Assembly (NCBI GenBank): GCA_964634465.1
Contig: CAZWLY010000002.1
Location: forward strand, 186,001-250,000
DNA: 64,000 bases
Origin: CAZWLY01 sp964634465
GTDB taxonomy: Bacteria > Desulfobacterota > Desulfarculia > G963662305
Direction: 5' to 3'
Shown: positions 27,264-36,497 of the stretch, piece by piece
Position numbering within the stretch: position 1 is the stretch's first letter
How the letters are laid out: each line of letters opens with the position of its first letter
Program-made: the position numbers and the translations under genes
Notes under the pieces: generated by a model
Told to the model about the DNA's origin: nothing
Seen by the model: only the letters and a program-made list of their open reading frames with translations
The model's database searches: none

Positions 27264-27419
27264 AGGGAAAAATTCAGGTTTGCCCCCACAGAAACATTGT
27301 GGTTTCCCACACTTCTAAATAATATCTCTAAAGTAGTTTATCAAGCCCCAACGAGAGGGTCAACACGGCGAGACTTTGCCATAATCGTGCCAGGCCGCGA
27401 CAATTATGGAGTAAAAGGC

Positions 27420-29192
27420 TTGAAAATAAAAACCGCCAATCTAAAACTTCTGGCCCGCCGCCATCCACGGGCCCTGGCCGGGCTGAACGACCCCGCGCCT
27501 GGTGTGGAGGTCGAACTGTCCCGTTCGAAGCAAGGGAACGAGGTGCTCAAGGTTCGGGAGTCCGGCCAACCCTGGCGGACGCTGCACAGCGCCGTGGACC
27601 CGGTCAAGGAGGCGGAGCGCCTTGTCGAGGCGGCGTTTGAGCCGGGCGGGCTGATCGTGGCCTTGGGTTTCGGTCTGGGCTTCCACCTCAAGGCGCTGCT
27701 CGACAAGGCCGGGCCGGAGGCGAGGCTGGTCGTCATCGAGCCGGCCGCCCAGGTGATCGAGGCGGCGCTCGAGAGCCGGGACCTGGGCCGCCTGTTGGCG
27801 GACGAGCGACTGGAGCTGATCGTCGGGCCCGACCCCAAGGAGGCGGCCCGGCGCCTGGGCCAAATCCAGCTCAAGGCCGGTTTCACCCCGCTGAACGTCT
27901 TTATCCACCGGCCCTCGCTTATGGCCATGCCCGGCCTTTACGAGCCGATGGCGGCCGAACTCGAGCGCATCGAGCGGGTCAAGATCGAATCCCGGCTGAG
28001 TTACCCCAAGTTCAAGTCCGATTCGGTCCGGGTGCTGGTCGTTCACGGCAAGTACCTCTTGTTGAAGGAGCTGATAGGCGGCCTCAAAGGCCTGGGACAC
28101 GAGGCCCGACTGATGTGGCTCCGGCGGCGGGAGGCGGCGGCCGAAGAGGTCATCGCCCGCCTGATGGGCGAGATCATCGACTTCAAACCGGATTTCGTCC
28201 TGACCGTCAACCACCTCGGCTTCGACAAGGGCGGCGTGGTGACCGACTTCCTGGCCGCCATAAAGATGCCCTACGCCTCGTGGTACGTGGATTCGCCGCT
28301 CAACATCATCCGCCATCACCGCCTCGACCGCTCGCCATGGGGAATGATTTTTCTTTGGGACAAAGACTACATAGCCGAGGTGGCGGAGTTGGGCTACGAG
28401 CGGGTGGAGTATCTGCCCCTGGCCGCCGACGAGACCGTGTTTCGACCCTTGAAGCCTTCGGCCTCGCCCAAGCTGGGACCCTTCGACCTGGCCTTTGTCG
28501 GCAACTCGATGACCGAGCTCATCGCCGAGAACGAGGCCCGGCTCGGCCTGCCCGAAGACGTCCGGCCGATCATCGACCGGGCGGCCGGGCTGTTCGCCGC
28601 CTCCAGGGAGCGTTACGCCGCCGGCGCGCTCAAACAGGCCGGCCTGGCCGAGCACCCCTACGCCCAGGGACTCGGTCCGGGAGAGTGGATCGATCTGGAA
28701 ACCCTGGTCATAAGACGGGCCACCCAACTCTATCGCCTGGAAGCGGTCGAGGCGTTGGCCGGGCAGGGGCTGACCGTCATCGGCGACGGCGGCTGGCGGG
28801 AGCTGTCCGATCTGGACGGGGTCGAACTCCACCGCCCGGTAAACTATTACGACGAGCTGCCGGCGGTCTACAACGTAACCGCGGTCAACCTCAACCTGAC
28901 CAGCCTCCAGATGAAGACCGGGCTCAACCAGCGCGTCTTCGACGTGCCGGCCTGCGGCGCCTTCCTGCTGACCGACCACCGGGACCAGATCGAAGACCTG
29001 TTCGAGCCGGGCAAGGAGTTCGTCTCGTTCAAGTCCCTGGACGAAGCCCGAGACTTGGCCAGTTTCTACCTGGCCAATCCCGGAGAGCGTCAAAAAATCG
29101 CCGCGGCCGCCCGCCGCCGGGTGCTGGCTCAACACACCTACCCCCGCCGCCTGACCATTCTGATCGAGGCCATGCGCCGCCGTTTTGCCTGA
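27420..29192 (+). CDS. CgeB/DUF3880-type glycosyltransferase-like protein, copy 1
   Basis: The C-terminal half matches CgeB-like glycosyltransferases: DFVLTVNHLGFD, PYASWYVDSPLNIIRHHR, IFLWDKDY, LPLAADETVFRPL and LTSLQMKTGLNQRVFDVPACGAFLLTD. The N-terminal about 200 residues contain GFGLGFHLKALL and VVIEPA, resembling a Rossmann domain. TTG at 27420 is chosen because GGAG (27408-27411) lies 8 bp upstream; the frame is open from 27297. A close paralogue follows. Position next to flagellar genes suggests flagellin glycosylation, not proven. Confidence 0.75.
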   Translation: MKIKTANLKLLARRHPRALAGLNDPAPGVEVELSRSKQGNEVLKVRESGQPWRTLHSAVDPVKEAERLVEAAFEPGGLIVALGFGLGFHLKALLDKAGPEARLVVIEPAAQVIEAALESRDLGRLLADERLELIVGPDPKEAARRLGQIQLKAGFTPLNVFIHRPSLMAMPGLYEPMAAELERIERVKIESRLSYPKFKSDSVRVLVVHGKYLLLKELIGGLKGLGHEARLMWLRRREAAAEEVIARLMGEIIDFKPDFVLTVNHLGFDKGGVVTDFLAAIKMPYASWYVDSPLNIIRHHRLDRSPWGMIFLWDKDYIAEVAELGYERVEYLPLAADETVFRPLKPSASPKLGPFDLAFVGNSMTELIAENEARLGLPEDVRPIIDRAAGLFAASRERYAAGALKQAGLAEHPYAQGLGPGEWIDLETLVIRRATQLYRLEAVEALAGQGLTVIGDGGWRELSDLDGVELHRPVNYYDELPAVYNVTAVNLNLTSLQMKTGLNQRVFDVPACGAFLLTDHRDQIEDLFEPGKEFVSFKSLDEARDLASFYLANPGERQKIAAAARRRVLAQHTYPRRLTILIEAMRRRFA

Positions 29193-29237
29193 GGGCCCGC
29201 CGCCGTTCGCCATGAAAATCGCCCTGGGGCTCCGCAC

Positions 29238-29254
29238 CAGGCACGGCTGTTGCT
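29238..29254 (+). promoter_or_regulatory. Sigma-54 promoter before CgeB-like copy 2
   Basis: CAGGCACGGCTGTTGCT matches YTGGCACGNNNNTTGCW at every fixed base except one (A for T). GG and GC are separated by 10 bp. The start point would be near 29265, about 50 nt before the GTG at 29316, which argues against the longer reading from 29250. Confidence 0.82.
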
Positions 29255-29315
29255 TGCAATCTGGGCGAGGGACTGGGCCCGGTTCCCAGGCTCGAAGACG
29301 GAGGTTCGCCCGAAC

Positions 29316-31157
29316 GTGACCAGGATGGCCCACCACAAGGCCGACTCGTCCGGCTCGCCCCAGGCGGGCAACTGGGCCGTCGTCGAACGCCTTCATCTCG
29401 AGACGGCGGCCCGGTTGAGCCGGAGCGAGGCGGAAGACGGCGTCCAGGTCGAAGTCTATCGCCGCCGCGACCGGGTCACCCTTCGGGTCCGGGAAGGCGA
29501 GGGCGTCTGGCGGGCCCTTCACAGCGCCGCGGCGCCCGAAAAGGAGGCCCGGCAGTGGGCCGAGGCGGCCGATCCGAGCGGGGCCGGGTTGGTGGTCGTC
29601 TTGGGCTTCGGCCTGGGTTACCACCTTGAGGCCCTGGCCGAAAGGCTGGAGCCGGCGGTGGAACTGGTGGTCATCGAGCCGGCGACGGCGGTGTTCAAGA
29701 CCGCTCTCGACCAACGCGACCTGAGGGCTCTTTTGGCCCGGCCGAGGCTCAGGTTGATCGTCGGCGGCCGGTCCCAGGAGGCGCTCAAGGCCCTGGGCCG
29801 AATCCAGATCGAGACCGCCTTCCCCAGATTGAAGGCCCTGGTGCACCAGCCCTCGCTCCGGGCCATGCCGGGCCGCTACGCCGAGCTGGCCCGGGCGCTG
29901 GAAAGGGCGGAAAAGGCCCGGCTCGACAACAAGTTGACCTACCCCAAGTTTCGCTCGGACCGGGTCCGAACGCTGATAATCCAGTCCCGATACTTTCTCA
30001 TGGAGGAACTGGAGAAGACTTTCCAGAACCTGGGCCATCCGACCCGCCAGGTGCTCCTGCGCGACCGCAACCTCGGGGCCGAGGAGATGATCCGGAGCCT
30101 CATCGCCCAGATCGTCGATTTCCGGCCCGACTTCATCCTGACCGTCAACCACCTCGGCTTCGACCGCGACGGCGTCCTGACCGACTTCCTGAGCCGGATC
30201 AGGCTGCCCTTCGCCGCCTGGTACGTGGACTCGCCGCTTTTGACCGTCCGCCACTACGGCGACAACGCCTCGCCCTGGGCGACCATCTTTCTTTGGGACA
30301 GCGACTACCTGCCCGAAATCGAGGCCCTGGGCTACGACCACGTCCACTACCTGCCCCTGGCCGCGGACGAGACCATCTTCAGGCCTTTGAGCCGGGCCGA
30401 GCTGGCCGGCCGGAAGCGAACGCCGATCGCCTTTGTCGGCCACTCGATGACCGGCCTGGTCGCCCACCGGCTCCAGGAGGCCGGCCTGTCCCAGGCCTAC
30501 CTGCCCCTGGTGGACCAGGCGGCCGAGATATACGCCTCGAGCCCCGGCCACCACGTGCTACCGGCCATAGAGCGCTCCGGCCTGGCCGACCAACCGGCCG
30601 TGGCCGGGCTGAACCGGGATCAGATGATCGACCTGGAGTGCGCGGTGTTGTGGCGGGCGACCCAGGTCTACCGGCTCGAAAACGTGAAGGCCCTGGCCGG
30701 CCTCGGCGCGGCCGTGGTCGGCGACGAGGGGTGGCGGGAGCTGATCGACCAGGACGACTTCGACATCAGGCCGAGAATCGATTACTACCAGGAGCTGCCG
30801 GCGTTCTACAACCTGTGCGACGTCAACTTCAACGCCACCAGCCTCCAGATGAAGACCGGGCTCAACCAGCGGGTTTTCGACGCCCCGGCCTGCGGCACCT
30901 TTCTGCTGACCGACCGCCGGGCCCAGATGGAGCTACTGTTCGAGCCGGGAACCGAGATCGCCGACTACGCCTCGCCCGAAGAGGCCCGAGACAAGGCCGA
31001 GTTCTATCTGACTCACCCTCGCGCCCGTCAAAAAATTGCCGACGCCGCCCACCGCCGGGTGATGGCCGAACACACCTACCGCCACCGGTTGACCGAGATG
31101 ATCGACACCCTGCGCCGCCAGTTCACCGGCGTCACCTGGACGGTCAATCAAGCCTAA
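29316..31157 (+). CDS. CgeB/DUF3880-type glycosyltransferase-like protein, copy 2
   Basis: This 613-residue protein is a paralogue of the preceding one over its whole length, with the same blocks: FGLGYHLEAL, DFILTVNHLGFDRDG, AAWYVDSPLLTVRHYG, LPLAADETIFRPL and TSLQMKTGLNQRVFDAPACGTF. GTG at 29316 has GGAGG 11 bp upstream; ATG at 29325 is an alternative. Its own sigma-54 promoter at 29238 indicates separate control from copy 1. Confidence 0.75.
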   Translation: MTRMAHHKADSSGSPQAGNWAVVERLHLETAARLSRSEAEDGVQVEVYRRRDRVTLRVREGEGVWRALHSAAAPEKEARQWAEAADPSGAGLVVVLGFGLGYHLEALAERLEPAVELVVIEPATAVFKTALDQRDLRALLARPRLRLIVGGRSQEALKALGRIQIETAFPRLKALVHQPSLRAMPGRYAELARALERAEKARLDNKLTYPKFRSDRVRTLIIQSRYFLMEELEKTFQNLGHPTRQVLLRDRNLGAEEMIRSLIAQIVDFRPDFILTVNHLGFDRDGVLTDFLSRIRLPFAAWYVDSPLLTVRHYGDNASPWATIFLWDSDYLPEIEALGYDHVHYLPLAADETIFRPLSRAELAGRKRTPIAFVGHSMTGLVAHRLQEAGLSQAYLPLVDQAAEIYASSPGHHVLPAIERSGLADQPAVAGLNRDQMIDLECAVLWRATQVYRLENVKALAGLGAAVVGDEGWRELIDQDDFDIRPRIDYYQELPAFYNLCDVNFNATSLQMKTGLNQRVFDAPACGTFLLTDRRAQMELLFEPGTEIADYASPEEARDKAEFYLTHPRARQKIADAAHRRVMAEHTYRHRLTEMIDTLRRQFTGVTWTVNQA

Positions 31158-31270
31158 CACTTTGTAAATACAATTAAATCAACCAACGACGGCCGGTGGG
31201 GGATTCCCCCAGAAAAGGTCTGTTTCCGGTGAATCGGGTCGGCCCGAGCCGCACCGCGCCCGACGGAATA

Positions 31271-31287
31271 TTGGCACCCCAATTGCA
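31271..31287 (+). promoter_or_regulatory. Sigma-54 promoter of the nonulosonate-type operon
   Basis: TTGGCACCCCAATTGCA has exact 10-bp spacing between GG (31273-31274) and GC (31285-31286) and matches both hexamer parts, with one mismatch (C for G). It lies about 92 bp before the GTG at 31379. Confidence 0.87.
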
Positions 31288-31378
31288 AACCTAGACTGAC
31301 GCTCGAGGTTCGCCGCCCGCCGGCGACCGGAACAGAGAGCGTAGTCTTTCAACTCTGCCGGGAGGTGCGCGTCTGGCC

Positions 31379-32095
31379 GTGGCCGAGTCTTCTAAGAAAA
31401 ACACCGGGCGGTTGGTGGTGGTCCAGTGCCGGTTCGGCTCCAGCCGGTTGCCGGGCAAGGCCCTTTATCCCCTGGCCGGCCTGCCCATGGTCGCCTTTCT
31501 CCTGCGCCGGCTGAAGCAAGGGCTGCCCGGCGACGGCTTCGGCCTCGTTTTGGCCACCAGCCGCGGCCCGGAGGACGACGCCGTGGCCGCCTGGGGCCGG
31601 GAAGAGGGCGCGGCCGTTTTTCGAGGTGAAGCGGACGACGTCCTGGCCCGCTTTCTTGGCTGTCTGGCCGAACATCCGGCCGAGATAGTGGTTCGGGTGA
31701 CGGCCGACAACCCCCTGACCTGTCCCCGGCTGCTGGCCTGGGCCGTGGCCAGGGCCGAGGAGGAGGGAGCCGATTACCTGTTCCCCCGGAACTTGCCCCG
31801 GGGCGCAGCGGTGGACGTCTTTTCCGCCGACGCGCTTCGCCGCCTCGGCCGGGAGGCGCGCCAGTCTGAGGAGCGGGAGCACATCAACAAATACATCCTG
31901 GACAACCCGGAACGATTCAAGGTGGTCAGGCCCGAGGTCGCCGGCCGTCAGGCTCGGCCGGAGCTCAGCTTGACCGTGGACACCATCGAGGACTGGCGAT
32001 TGATCCGCTCGATCTTTCGACCCCAGGACGCCGAGCCGTGGAGGATGGAGCTTGAAGAGACCGTTGACCGACTTGATCGCCTCGCTGTTCGGTGA
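31379..32095 (+). CDS. Cytidylyltransferase-family protein (SpsF/PseF-like)
   Basis: The 238-residue enzyme opens with VVQCRFGSSRLPGKALYPLAGLP, the nucleotide-binding motif of SpsF/NeuA-type cytidylyltransferases, followed by RVTADNPLTCP and LTVDTIEDWRLI. Such proteins activate a nonulosonic acid as CMP-sugar or act in spore-coat-like sugar synthesis. The next gene is PseG-like and overlaps it by 44 bp. GTG at 31379 is the start; a CTG at 31373 is better spaced from GGAGG but unlikely. Confidence 0.78.
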   Translation: MAESSKKNTGRLVVVQCRFGSSRLPGKALYPLAGLPMVAFLLRRLKQGLPGDGFGLVLATSRGPEDDAVAAWGREEGAAVFRGEADDVLARFLGCLAEHPAEIVVRVTADNPLTCPRLLAWAVARAEEEGADYLFPRNLPRGAAVDVFSADALRRLGREARQSEEREHINKYILDNPERFKVVRPEVAGRQARPELSLTVDTIEDWRLIRSIFRPQDAEPWRMELEETVDRLDRLAVR

Positions 32096-33080
32096 GCCGC
32101 GACCCAAGACGATCTTGTTCAGGGTAGACGCCGGCCGGGTTCCGGGCCTGTCCTTCGGCCACGCCGTCCGCTGCCGGGCTCTGGCCAGGGCTGCGGCCAG
32201 GGCCTGGGGAACGAGGTCGGTCTTCTTGATGAGGGACTATCCAGAGGGGTTGGCCTACATGGCCGGCCAAGAGAGGCTGGAGGTCTGGTCGTTTTCGGCT
32301 CAGGTCGGGACCTTGGCCGAGATAGAGGAGACCTTGAACGCCGCGGCCGCGATCAACCCCGACTGGCTGGTCATCGACCTGCCTTACGACGAACTGAACC
32401 TCGACTACCTGGCCGGAATGAGGCGGTTCGGAGTCCGGGTGCTCTTCATCGACGACGCCCGGTTCTCCTGCCCGGCCGAGGTGGACGTCTATCTCAACTC
32501 CAGCGTCCTGGCGCCCGGCCGTTTCGGTCGGCCGGCCAACCCGGACACCCGCTTGCTGTTGGGGCCGGAGTTCTTCATCTTCGACGAGGAATCGCTCGCT
32601 GACGAGCCGGTCAGGACCGAGGGAGTGGTCAACGTCGTCGTCACCCTGGGCGGTTCCGACCCGACCGGGCTGACGGTGGACGTCATCCGGGGAATCGTCT
32701 CCCGACCTTCCTGGCCCGGCTATTTTTTCCGGGTCGTGCTCGGTCCGGGCTTCGGCCAGCCCGAACAGGCGGTCGAATTGTCCCGCCGCCGGGCAAAAGA
32801 GATCGAGTTGGCCTCCAATCCGGCCAATCTGACGCCTTATCTCAGCGGCTCCGACCTGGCCGTGTGCTCCGGCGGCCGGACGATGTACGAACTGCTCTAT
32901 CTGGGCCGGCGGTTTTTGCCGGTGGCCACCAGCCCGGCCGAGGCCGAGGCGATCGGGGCCTTCGTGGATCTGGGCCTGATTGAGTTCGGCTTAACCGACA
33001 GAAATATCGACAAAATCATGGAATGGCTCCAGCAAGGTCCGGACCGGACGACCCCGGCCCGCGCCCGGAGAGGGGTCTAG
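32052..33080 (+). CDS. PseG/SpsG-like UDP-sugar hydrolase or glycosyltransferase
   Basis: The 342-residue protein fits the PseG/SpsG family, which has a GT-B fold and in pseudaminate synthesis removes UDP from the amino sugar. Visible signatures are FRVDAGRVPGLSFGHAVRCRALA (the G-x-GH-x-R-x3-LA type motif), LFIDD, VVVTLGGSDPTGLT and SDLAVCSGGRTMYELLYLG. The start TTG at 32052 lies inside the previous gene. The C-terminus is short of some homologues. Confidence 0.8.
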   Translation: MKRPLTDLIASLFGEPRPKTILFRVDAGRVPGLSFGHAVRCRALARAAARAWGTRSVFLMRDYPEGLAYMAGQERLEVWSFSAQVGTLAEIEETLNAAAAINPDWLVIDLPYDELNLDYLAGMRRFGVRVLFIDDARFSCPAEVDVYLNSSVLAPGRFGRPANPDTRLLLGPEFFIFDEESLADEPVRTEGVVNVVVTLGGSDPTGLTVDVIRGIVSRPSWPGYFFRVVLGPGFGQPEQAVELSRRRAKEIELASNPANLTPYLSGSDLAVCSGGRTMYELLYLGRRFLPVATSPAEAEAIGAFVDLGLIEFGLTDRNIDKIMEWLQQGPDRTTPARARRGV

Positions 33081-33164
33081 TTTTGGGCGCTGGGCGATCG
33101 TTGAGACCTCAGCGGGCCGCCAAGGGGCCGGTAAATGGGGATCGAGTCGGAAAGAAACGAGCCA

Positions 33165-33181
33165 GTGGCACCTTAATTGCA
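33165..33181 (+). promoter_or_regulatory. Sigma-54 promoter before the nucleotidyltransferase gene
   Basis: GTGGCACCTTAATTGCA has GG (33167-33168) and GC (33179-33180) exactly 10 bp apart, with TGGCAC and TTGCA intact. It lies about 93 bp before the TTG start at 33274 and begins a long run of overlapping genes. Confidence 0.87.
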
Positions 33182-33273
33182 ACAAATTTGGGCAATTACG
33201 CCTGGTTGGGCAAAAACGACCGGCCGGCGGTCTGATCGGCGACCTAACCGGCGACCGAAAAAGAGAGGCTGAG

Positions 33274-33993
33274 TTGAAAGCGGTCATCCTGGCAGGCGGC
33301 AAGGGCACCCGGCTGGCGCCGTACACCACGGTTTTTCCCAAGCCGATGGTCCCCTTGGGACACCGGCCCATCCTGGAGATCATCCTCCACCAACTGGCCC
33401 ACTACGGCTTCGAGGAGGTCATCCTGTCGGTGGGCTACCTGGCCGAGCTGATCCAAGCCTACTTCCAAAACGGCGCCTGCCCGCCGTCTATCCGCCTGCG
33501 CTACGTCAAGGAAGAGACGCCCCTGGGCACGGCCGGGCCGCTGTCGGCCATCACCGGGCTCGACGACACCTTTCTGGTGATGAACGGCGACATCCTGACC
33601 ACGCTCGACTACGCCGAGTTGATCGACTTCCATCGCCGCCACCGGGCCATGTTGACCATCGCCACCCACCACAAGCGGGTCAAGGTCGATCTGGGCGTGA
33701 TCGAGACCGACGGCGGCGATCGGGTGACCGGCTACCTGGAAAAGCCGGAGACGGTTCATCGGGTCTCCATGGGCGTCTACGTCTACGAGCCCGAGGTGCT
33801 GCACTACATCGAGCCGGACGCCTATCTCGATTTCCCCGACCTGGTCCAGTTGCTGCTGGCCAACGGCGAGAAGGTGATGGGCTGTCCCATCGACGCTTAC
33901 TGGTTGGACATAGGACGGCATGATGATTACGCCAAGGCTCAGGAAGAGTTCGAAAGACTCGAAGATCAGTTTCTTCCCGGCGAGCGAAGCTAA
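33274..33993 (+). CDS. Sugar-1-phosphate nucleotidyltransferase
   Basis: The 239-residue enzyme has the nucleotidyltransferase signature MKAVILAGGKGTRLAPYTTVFPKPMVPLG and the metal-binding NGDILT. It should couple a sugar 1-phosphate to a nucleotide; the family includes RfbA, GlmU-N and PtmE, and the specificity cannot be read here. The start is TTG behind GAGAGG. It overlaps the aminotransferase gene by 74 bp. Confidence 0.85.
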   Translation: MKAVILAGGKGTRLAPYTTVFPKPMVPLGHRPILEIILHQLAHYGFEEVILSVGYLAELIQAYFQNGACPPSIRLRYVKEETPLGTAGPLSAITGLDDTFLVMNGDILTTLDYAELIDFHRRHRAMLTIATHHKRVKVDLGVIETDGGDRVTGYLEKPETVHRVSMGVYVYEPEVLHYIEPDAYLDFPDLVQLLLANGEKVMGCPIDAYWLDIGRHDDYAKAQEEFERLEDQFLPGERS

Positions 33994-35158
33994 GCCCGCC
34001 CCCGCCGGGCCGTGGAAGATTCCGCTCTTCGACGTCAGCTTCGACGGCGAGGAGCTCGAGGCCGCCGCGGCGGTCATTCGCTCCGGCTGGCTGACCATGG
34101 GCGAGGTGACCCAGAAGTTGGAGAGGCGGTTCGCCGAGCTGATCGGCGTCAGGCACGCTATCGCCGTGACCAACTGCACCGCGGCGCTCCACCTGGCCGG
34201 CGCCGCTCTGGGCTTCGGGCCGGGCGACGAGGTCATCTGCCCCTCTTTGAGCTTCGTGGCCGGGGCCAACTCCATCGTCTACACCGGGGCCGAGCCGGTC
34301 TTCGCCGACGTGACCTCCCTGGACGACCTGACCATCTCGCCGCAGGACATTGAGGCCAAGATCACGCCCCGGACCAAGGGCATCCAGGTCATGCACTACG
34401 CCGGCCAGCCCTGCGACATGGACCCGATCCTGGCCCTGGCCGAGAAGTACGATCTGGCCGTCATCGAGGACTGCGCCCACGCGCCGGGGGCCGAATACGA
34501 CGGCCGAAAGTGCGGGGCGCTGGGGCGCGTCGGCTGCTTCTCGTTTTTCTCCAACAAGAACATGACCACCGGCGAGGGAGGGATGATCACCACCAACGAC
34601 GCCGAGCTGGCCGAAAAGATCCGGTTGATGCGCTCCCACGGCATGACCACCCTGACCCTGGACAGGCACAAGGGCCATTCTTTCACTTACGACGTCGTCT
34701 CGCCTGGTTACAACTACCGCATCGATGAGATCCGGGCCGCCGTCGGCCTGGCCCAGTTGGACAAGCTGGCCGCCTTCAACGAACGCCGGGCCTATCTCAC
34801 CGACCTCTACCGCCGCTCGCTGTTCAGCGTCAAGGGCGTACTGCTGCCGTTCTGGCGTCACCGGGGGGTGTCCTCGCACCACATCATGCCCATCGTCCTG
34901 GACGAGAGCCTGGATCGGCGGCGGTTCATGGCCTTCATGAAGGAGCGGGGCATCCAGACCAGCATCCATTATCCGCCCATCCATCGCTTCGAGTACTACC
35001 TCCGCCGGCAAAACGGCCGCAGCCCGAAAGCGCCGCTGACCGAACAGGTCGGTCGGCGCGAGGTGACCCTGCCGCTCTATCCGGCCATGGAGGAGGCCGA
35101 GGTGGACTACGTCTGTCAGGCGGTCATCGACTTCGTTCAAGGCGAGGGGGCGGCATGA
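33920..35158 (+). CDS. DegT/DnrJ/EryC1 sugar aminotransferase
   Basis: This PLP-dependent enzyme (412 residues) converts a keto-sugar nucleotide to an amino sugar. Motifs include RSGWLTMGEVTQKLE, AVTNCTAALHLAGAALGFGPGDEVICPS, IEDCAHAPGAEYDG and SFFSNKNMTTGEGGM, in which the lysine of SNKNM is the PLP lysine. ATG at 33920 overlaps the previous gene; no later start lies before the core. PseC and LegC belong to this family, so a nonulosonate step is possible. Confidence 0.9.
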   Translation: MMITPRLRKSSKDSKISFFPASEAKPAPAGPWKIPLFDVSFDGEELEAAAAVIRSGWLTMGEVTQKLERRFAELIGVRHAIAVTNCTAALHLAGAALGFGPGDEVICPSLSFVAGANSIVYTGAEPVFADVTSLDDLTISPQDIEAKITPRTKGIQVMHYAGQPCDMDPILALAEKYDLAVIEDCAHAPGAEYDGRKCGALGRVGCFSFFSNKNMTTGEGGMITTNDAELAEKIRLMRSHGMTTLTLDRHKGHSFTYDVVSPGYNYRIDEIRAAVGLAQLDKLAAFNERRAYLTDLYRRSLFSVKGVLLPFWRHRGVSSHHIMPIVLDESLDRRRFMAFMKERGIQTSIHYPPIHRFEYYLRRQNGRSPKAPLTEQVGRREVTLPLYPAMEEAEVDYVCQAVIDFVQGEGAA

Positions 35159-35784
35159 TGAACGTTCTGGCCGTGGGCTCGCACTACGACGACCTCGAGC
35201 TGGGCTGCTCCGGCACGTTGATCAAGCACGTCCAGGCCGGCGACAAGGTGACGCTTCTGGTCATCACCGATTCGGCCTACCGGAACCCGGACGGCGAGTG
35301 GGTCCGCCGGCCGGAGGAGGCCGAGGCCGAGGGCAAGAAGGCGGCCGCGATTATCGGCGCCGAGTTGATCTGCCTCAACTACAAAACGCTGGAAGTGCCT
35401 TTTGATGAAGGGTTGACCAGAAAAATTCTACACATAATCGAAGAACGAAAGATCGACACCATCTACAGCCATTGGACCGGCGATCTCCACCGGGACCACC
35501 AGTACGCGGCCAAATCGACGCTCATGGCCGGCCGGCACGTGCCCCGGTTCTTGATGTATCGCTCCAACCACTACGACACCGAGCAGCAGTTTCGGGGCAA
35601 CTTCTACTCGGACATCACCGACGTCATGCACCTCAAGATGGAGGTGATCCGGGCCCACGAGTCCGAGCTGGAGCGGGTCCGGCGGACCTGGCTGACCTTT
35701 TTCATGCACCAGAACGCCAACGACGGCCAGACCATCGGCGTGGAGTACGCCGAAAGTTTCGAGGTGGTCCGCTACTTGATCTAG
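35155..35784 (+). CDS. PIG-L/LmbE-family deacetylase
   Basis: The 209-residue protein begins MMNVLAVGSHYDDLELGCSGTL, a variant (HYDD) of the zinc-binding AHPDDE motif, and has HWTGDLHRDHQYAAKSTL, the second metal site. PIG-L enzymes remove N-acetyl groups from amino sugars. The start overlaps the stop of the aminotransferase gene, so the two are co-translated. Confidence 0.86.
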   Translation: MMNVLAVGSHYDDLELGCSGTLIKHVQAGDKVTLLVITDSAYRNPDGEWVRRPEEAEAEGKKAAAIIGAELICLNYKTLEVPFDEGLTRKILHIIEERKIDTIYSHWTGDLHRDHQYAAKSTLMAGRHVPRFLMYRSNHYDTEQQFRGNFYSDITDVMHLKMEVIRAHESELERVRRTWLTFFMHQNANDGQTIGVEYAESFEVVRYLI

Positions 35785-35798
35785 ACGGGCGGAAAGCG

Positions 35799-36497
35799 AT
35801 GATCGTCACCATCCACCAACCCGATTTCCTGCCCTGGCTGGGCTTTTTCGACCGCTGGCGACGCTCCGACCTGTATGTCGTCCTGGACGACGTACAATTC
35901 ATCCGCCGGGGCTGGCAGCACCGGGACCGGATCAAGACCGCCCAGGGCGTCAAGTGGCTGACCCTGCCGGTGGTCAAGAAGGGCAAGTACGAGCAGTTGA
36001 TCAAGGACGTCGAGCTGGACCAAGGCCAGAACTGGCGCAAGAAGCACCTGGGAACCCTGGCCGCGGCCTACGGCAAGGCCCCGAACTTCAAATCGGTCAT
36101 GGCTGATATCGAAAAAATATATAACCAAGCAAACGGCCTTATGATCGATCTAAACATGAGTTTATTGATGTATTGCTCCAAGGTGCTCGGCATCGACGCG
36201 CCCCTGGTCAGGTCCTCTACCCTGGGCGTGACCTCGACCGGCGCCCGCCGGATTCTGGAGCTGGTCGAGGTGGTCGGCGGCGACGTCTACCTGACCGGAA
36301 CCGGCTCCCGGAGCTACCTGGATGAAACCATGTTCCAGGAGGCCGGCGTCGAGGTGGTCTGGCAGGAGTTCGAGCACCCGGTCTACGACCAGCTCCACGG
36401 GCCGTTCGAGCCGATGTTGTCGGTCATCGACTATCTGATGATGGACGGCTCGCCGCTGGTCCCGGCCGTCCAGGTCCGCCGGAGCGCGGTCCGGTGA
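35799..36497 (+). CDS. WbqC-family protein
   Basis: The 232-residue protein matches the WbqC family: MIVTIHQPDFLPWLGFFDRW, LDDVQFIRRGWQHRDRI, YLTGTGSRSYLDETMF and a C-terminal YDQLHGPFEPMLSVIDYLM. The family is widespread in O-antigen and surface-glycan clusters; its biochemical role is not firmly known. A short AT-rich patch with rare codons lies at about 36105-36180. The next gene overlaps by 4 bp. Confidence 0.88.
   Translation: MIVTIHQPDFLPWLGFFDRWRRSDLYVVLDDVQFIRRGWQHRDRIKTAQGVKWLTLPVVKKGKYEQLIKDVELDQGQNWRKKHLGTLAAAYGKAPNFKSVMADIEKIYNQANGLMIDLNMSLLMYCSKVLGIDAPLVRSSTLGVTSTGARRILELVEVVGGDVYLTGTGSRSYLDETMFQEAGVEVVWQEFEHPVYDQLHGPFEPMLSVIDYLMMDGSPLVPAVQVRRSAVR

Noticed and set aside
27367..27379. 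Sigma-54-like element before CgeB-like copy 1
   Set aside because: GG at 27367-27368 and GC at 27378-27379 are separated by 9 bp, and the TGGCA part is missing. No other good promoter was found there.
27441..30554. A 1037-codon open frame on the minus strand
   Set aside because: It lies antisense to both CgeB-like genes, whose products resemble each other and known families. The antisense product is low-complexity and rich in Gly, Asp, Gln and His, typical of open frames opposite GC-rich genes.
31198..31215. GGGGGATTCCCCC hairpin after CgeB-like copy 2 as a terminator
   Set aside because: The stem is only 5 bp with a 3-base loop and is followed by A rather than U residues on the plus strand.
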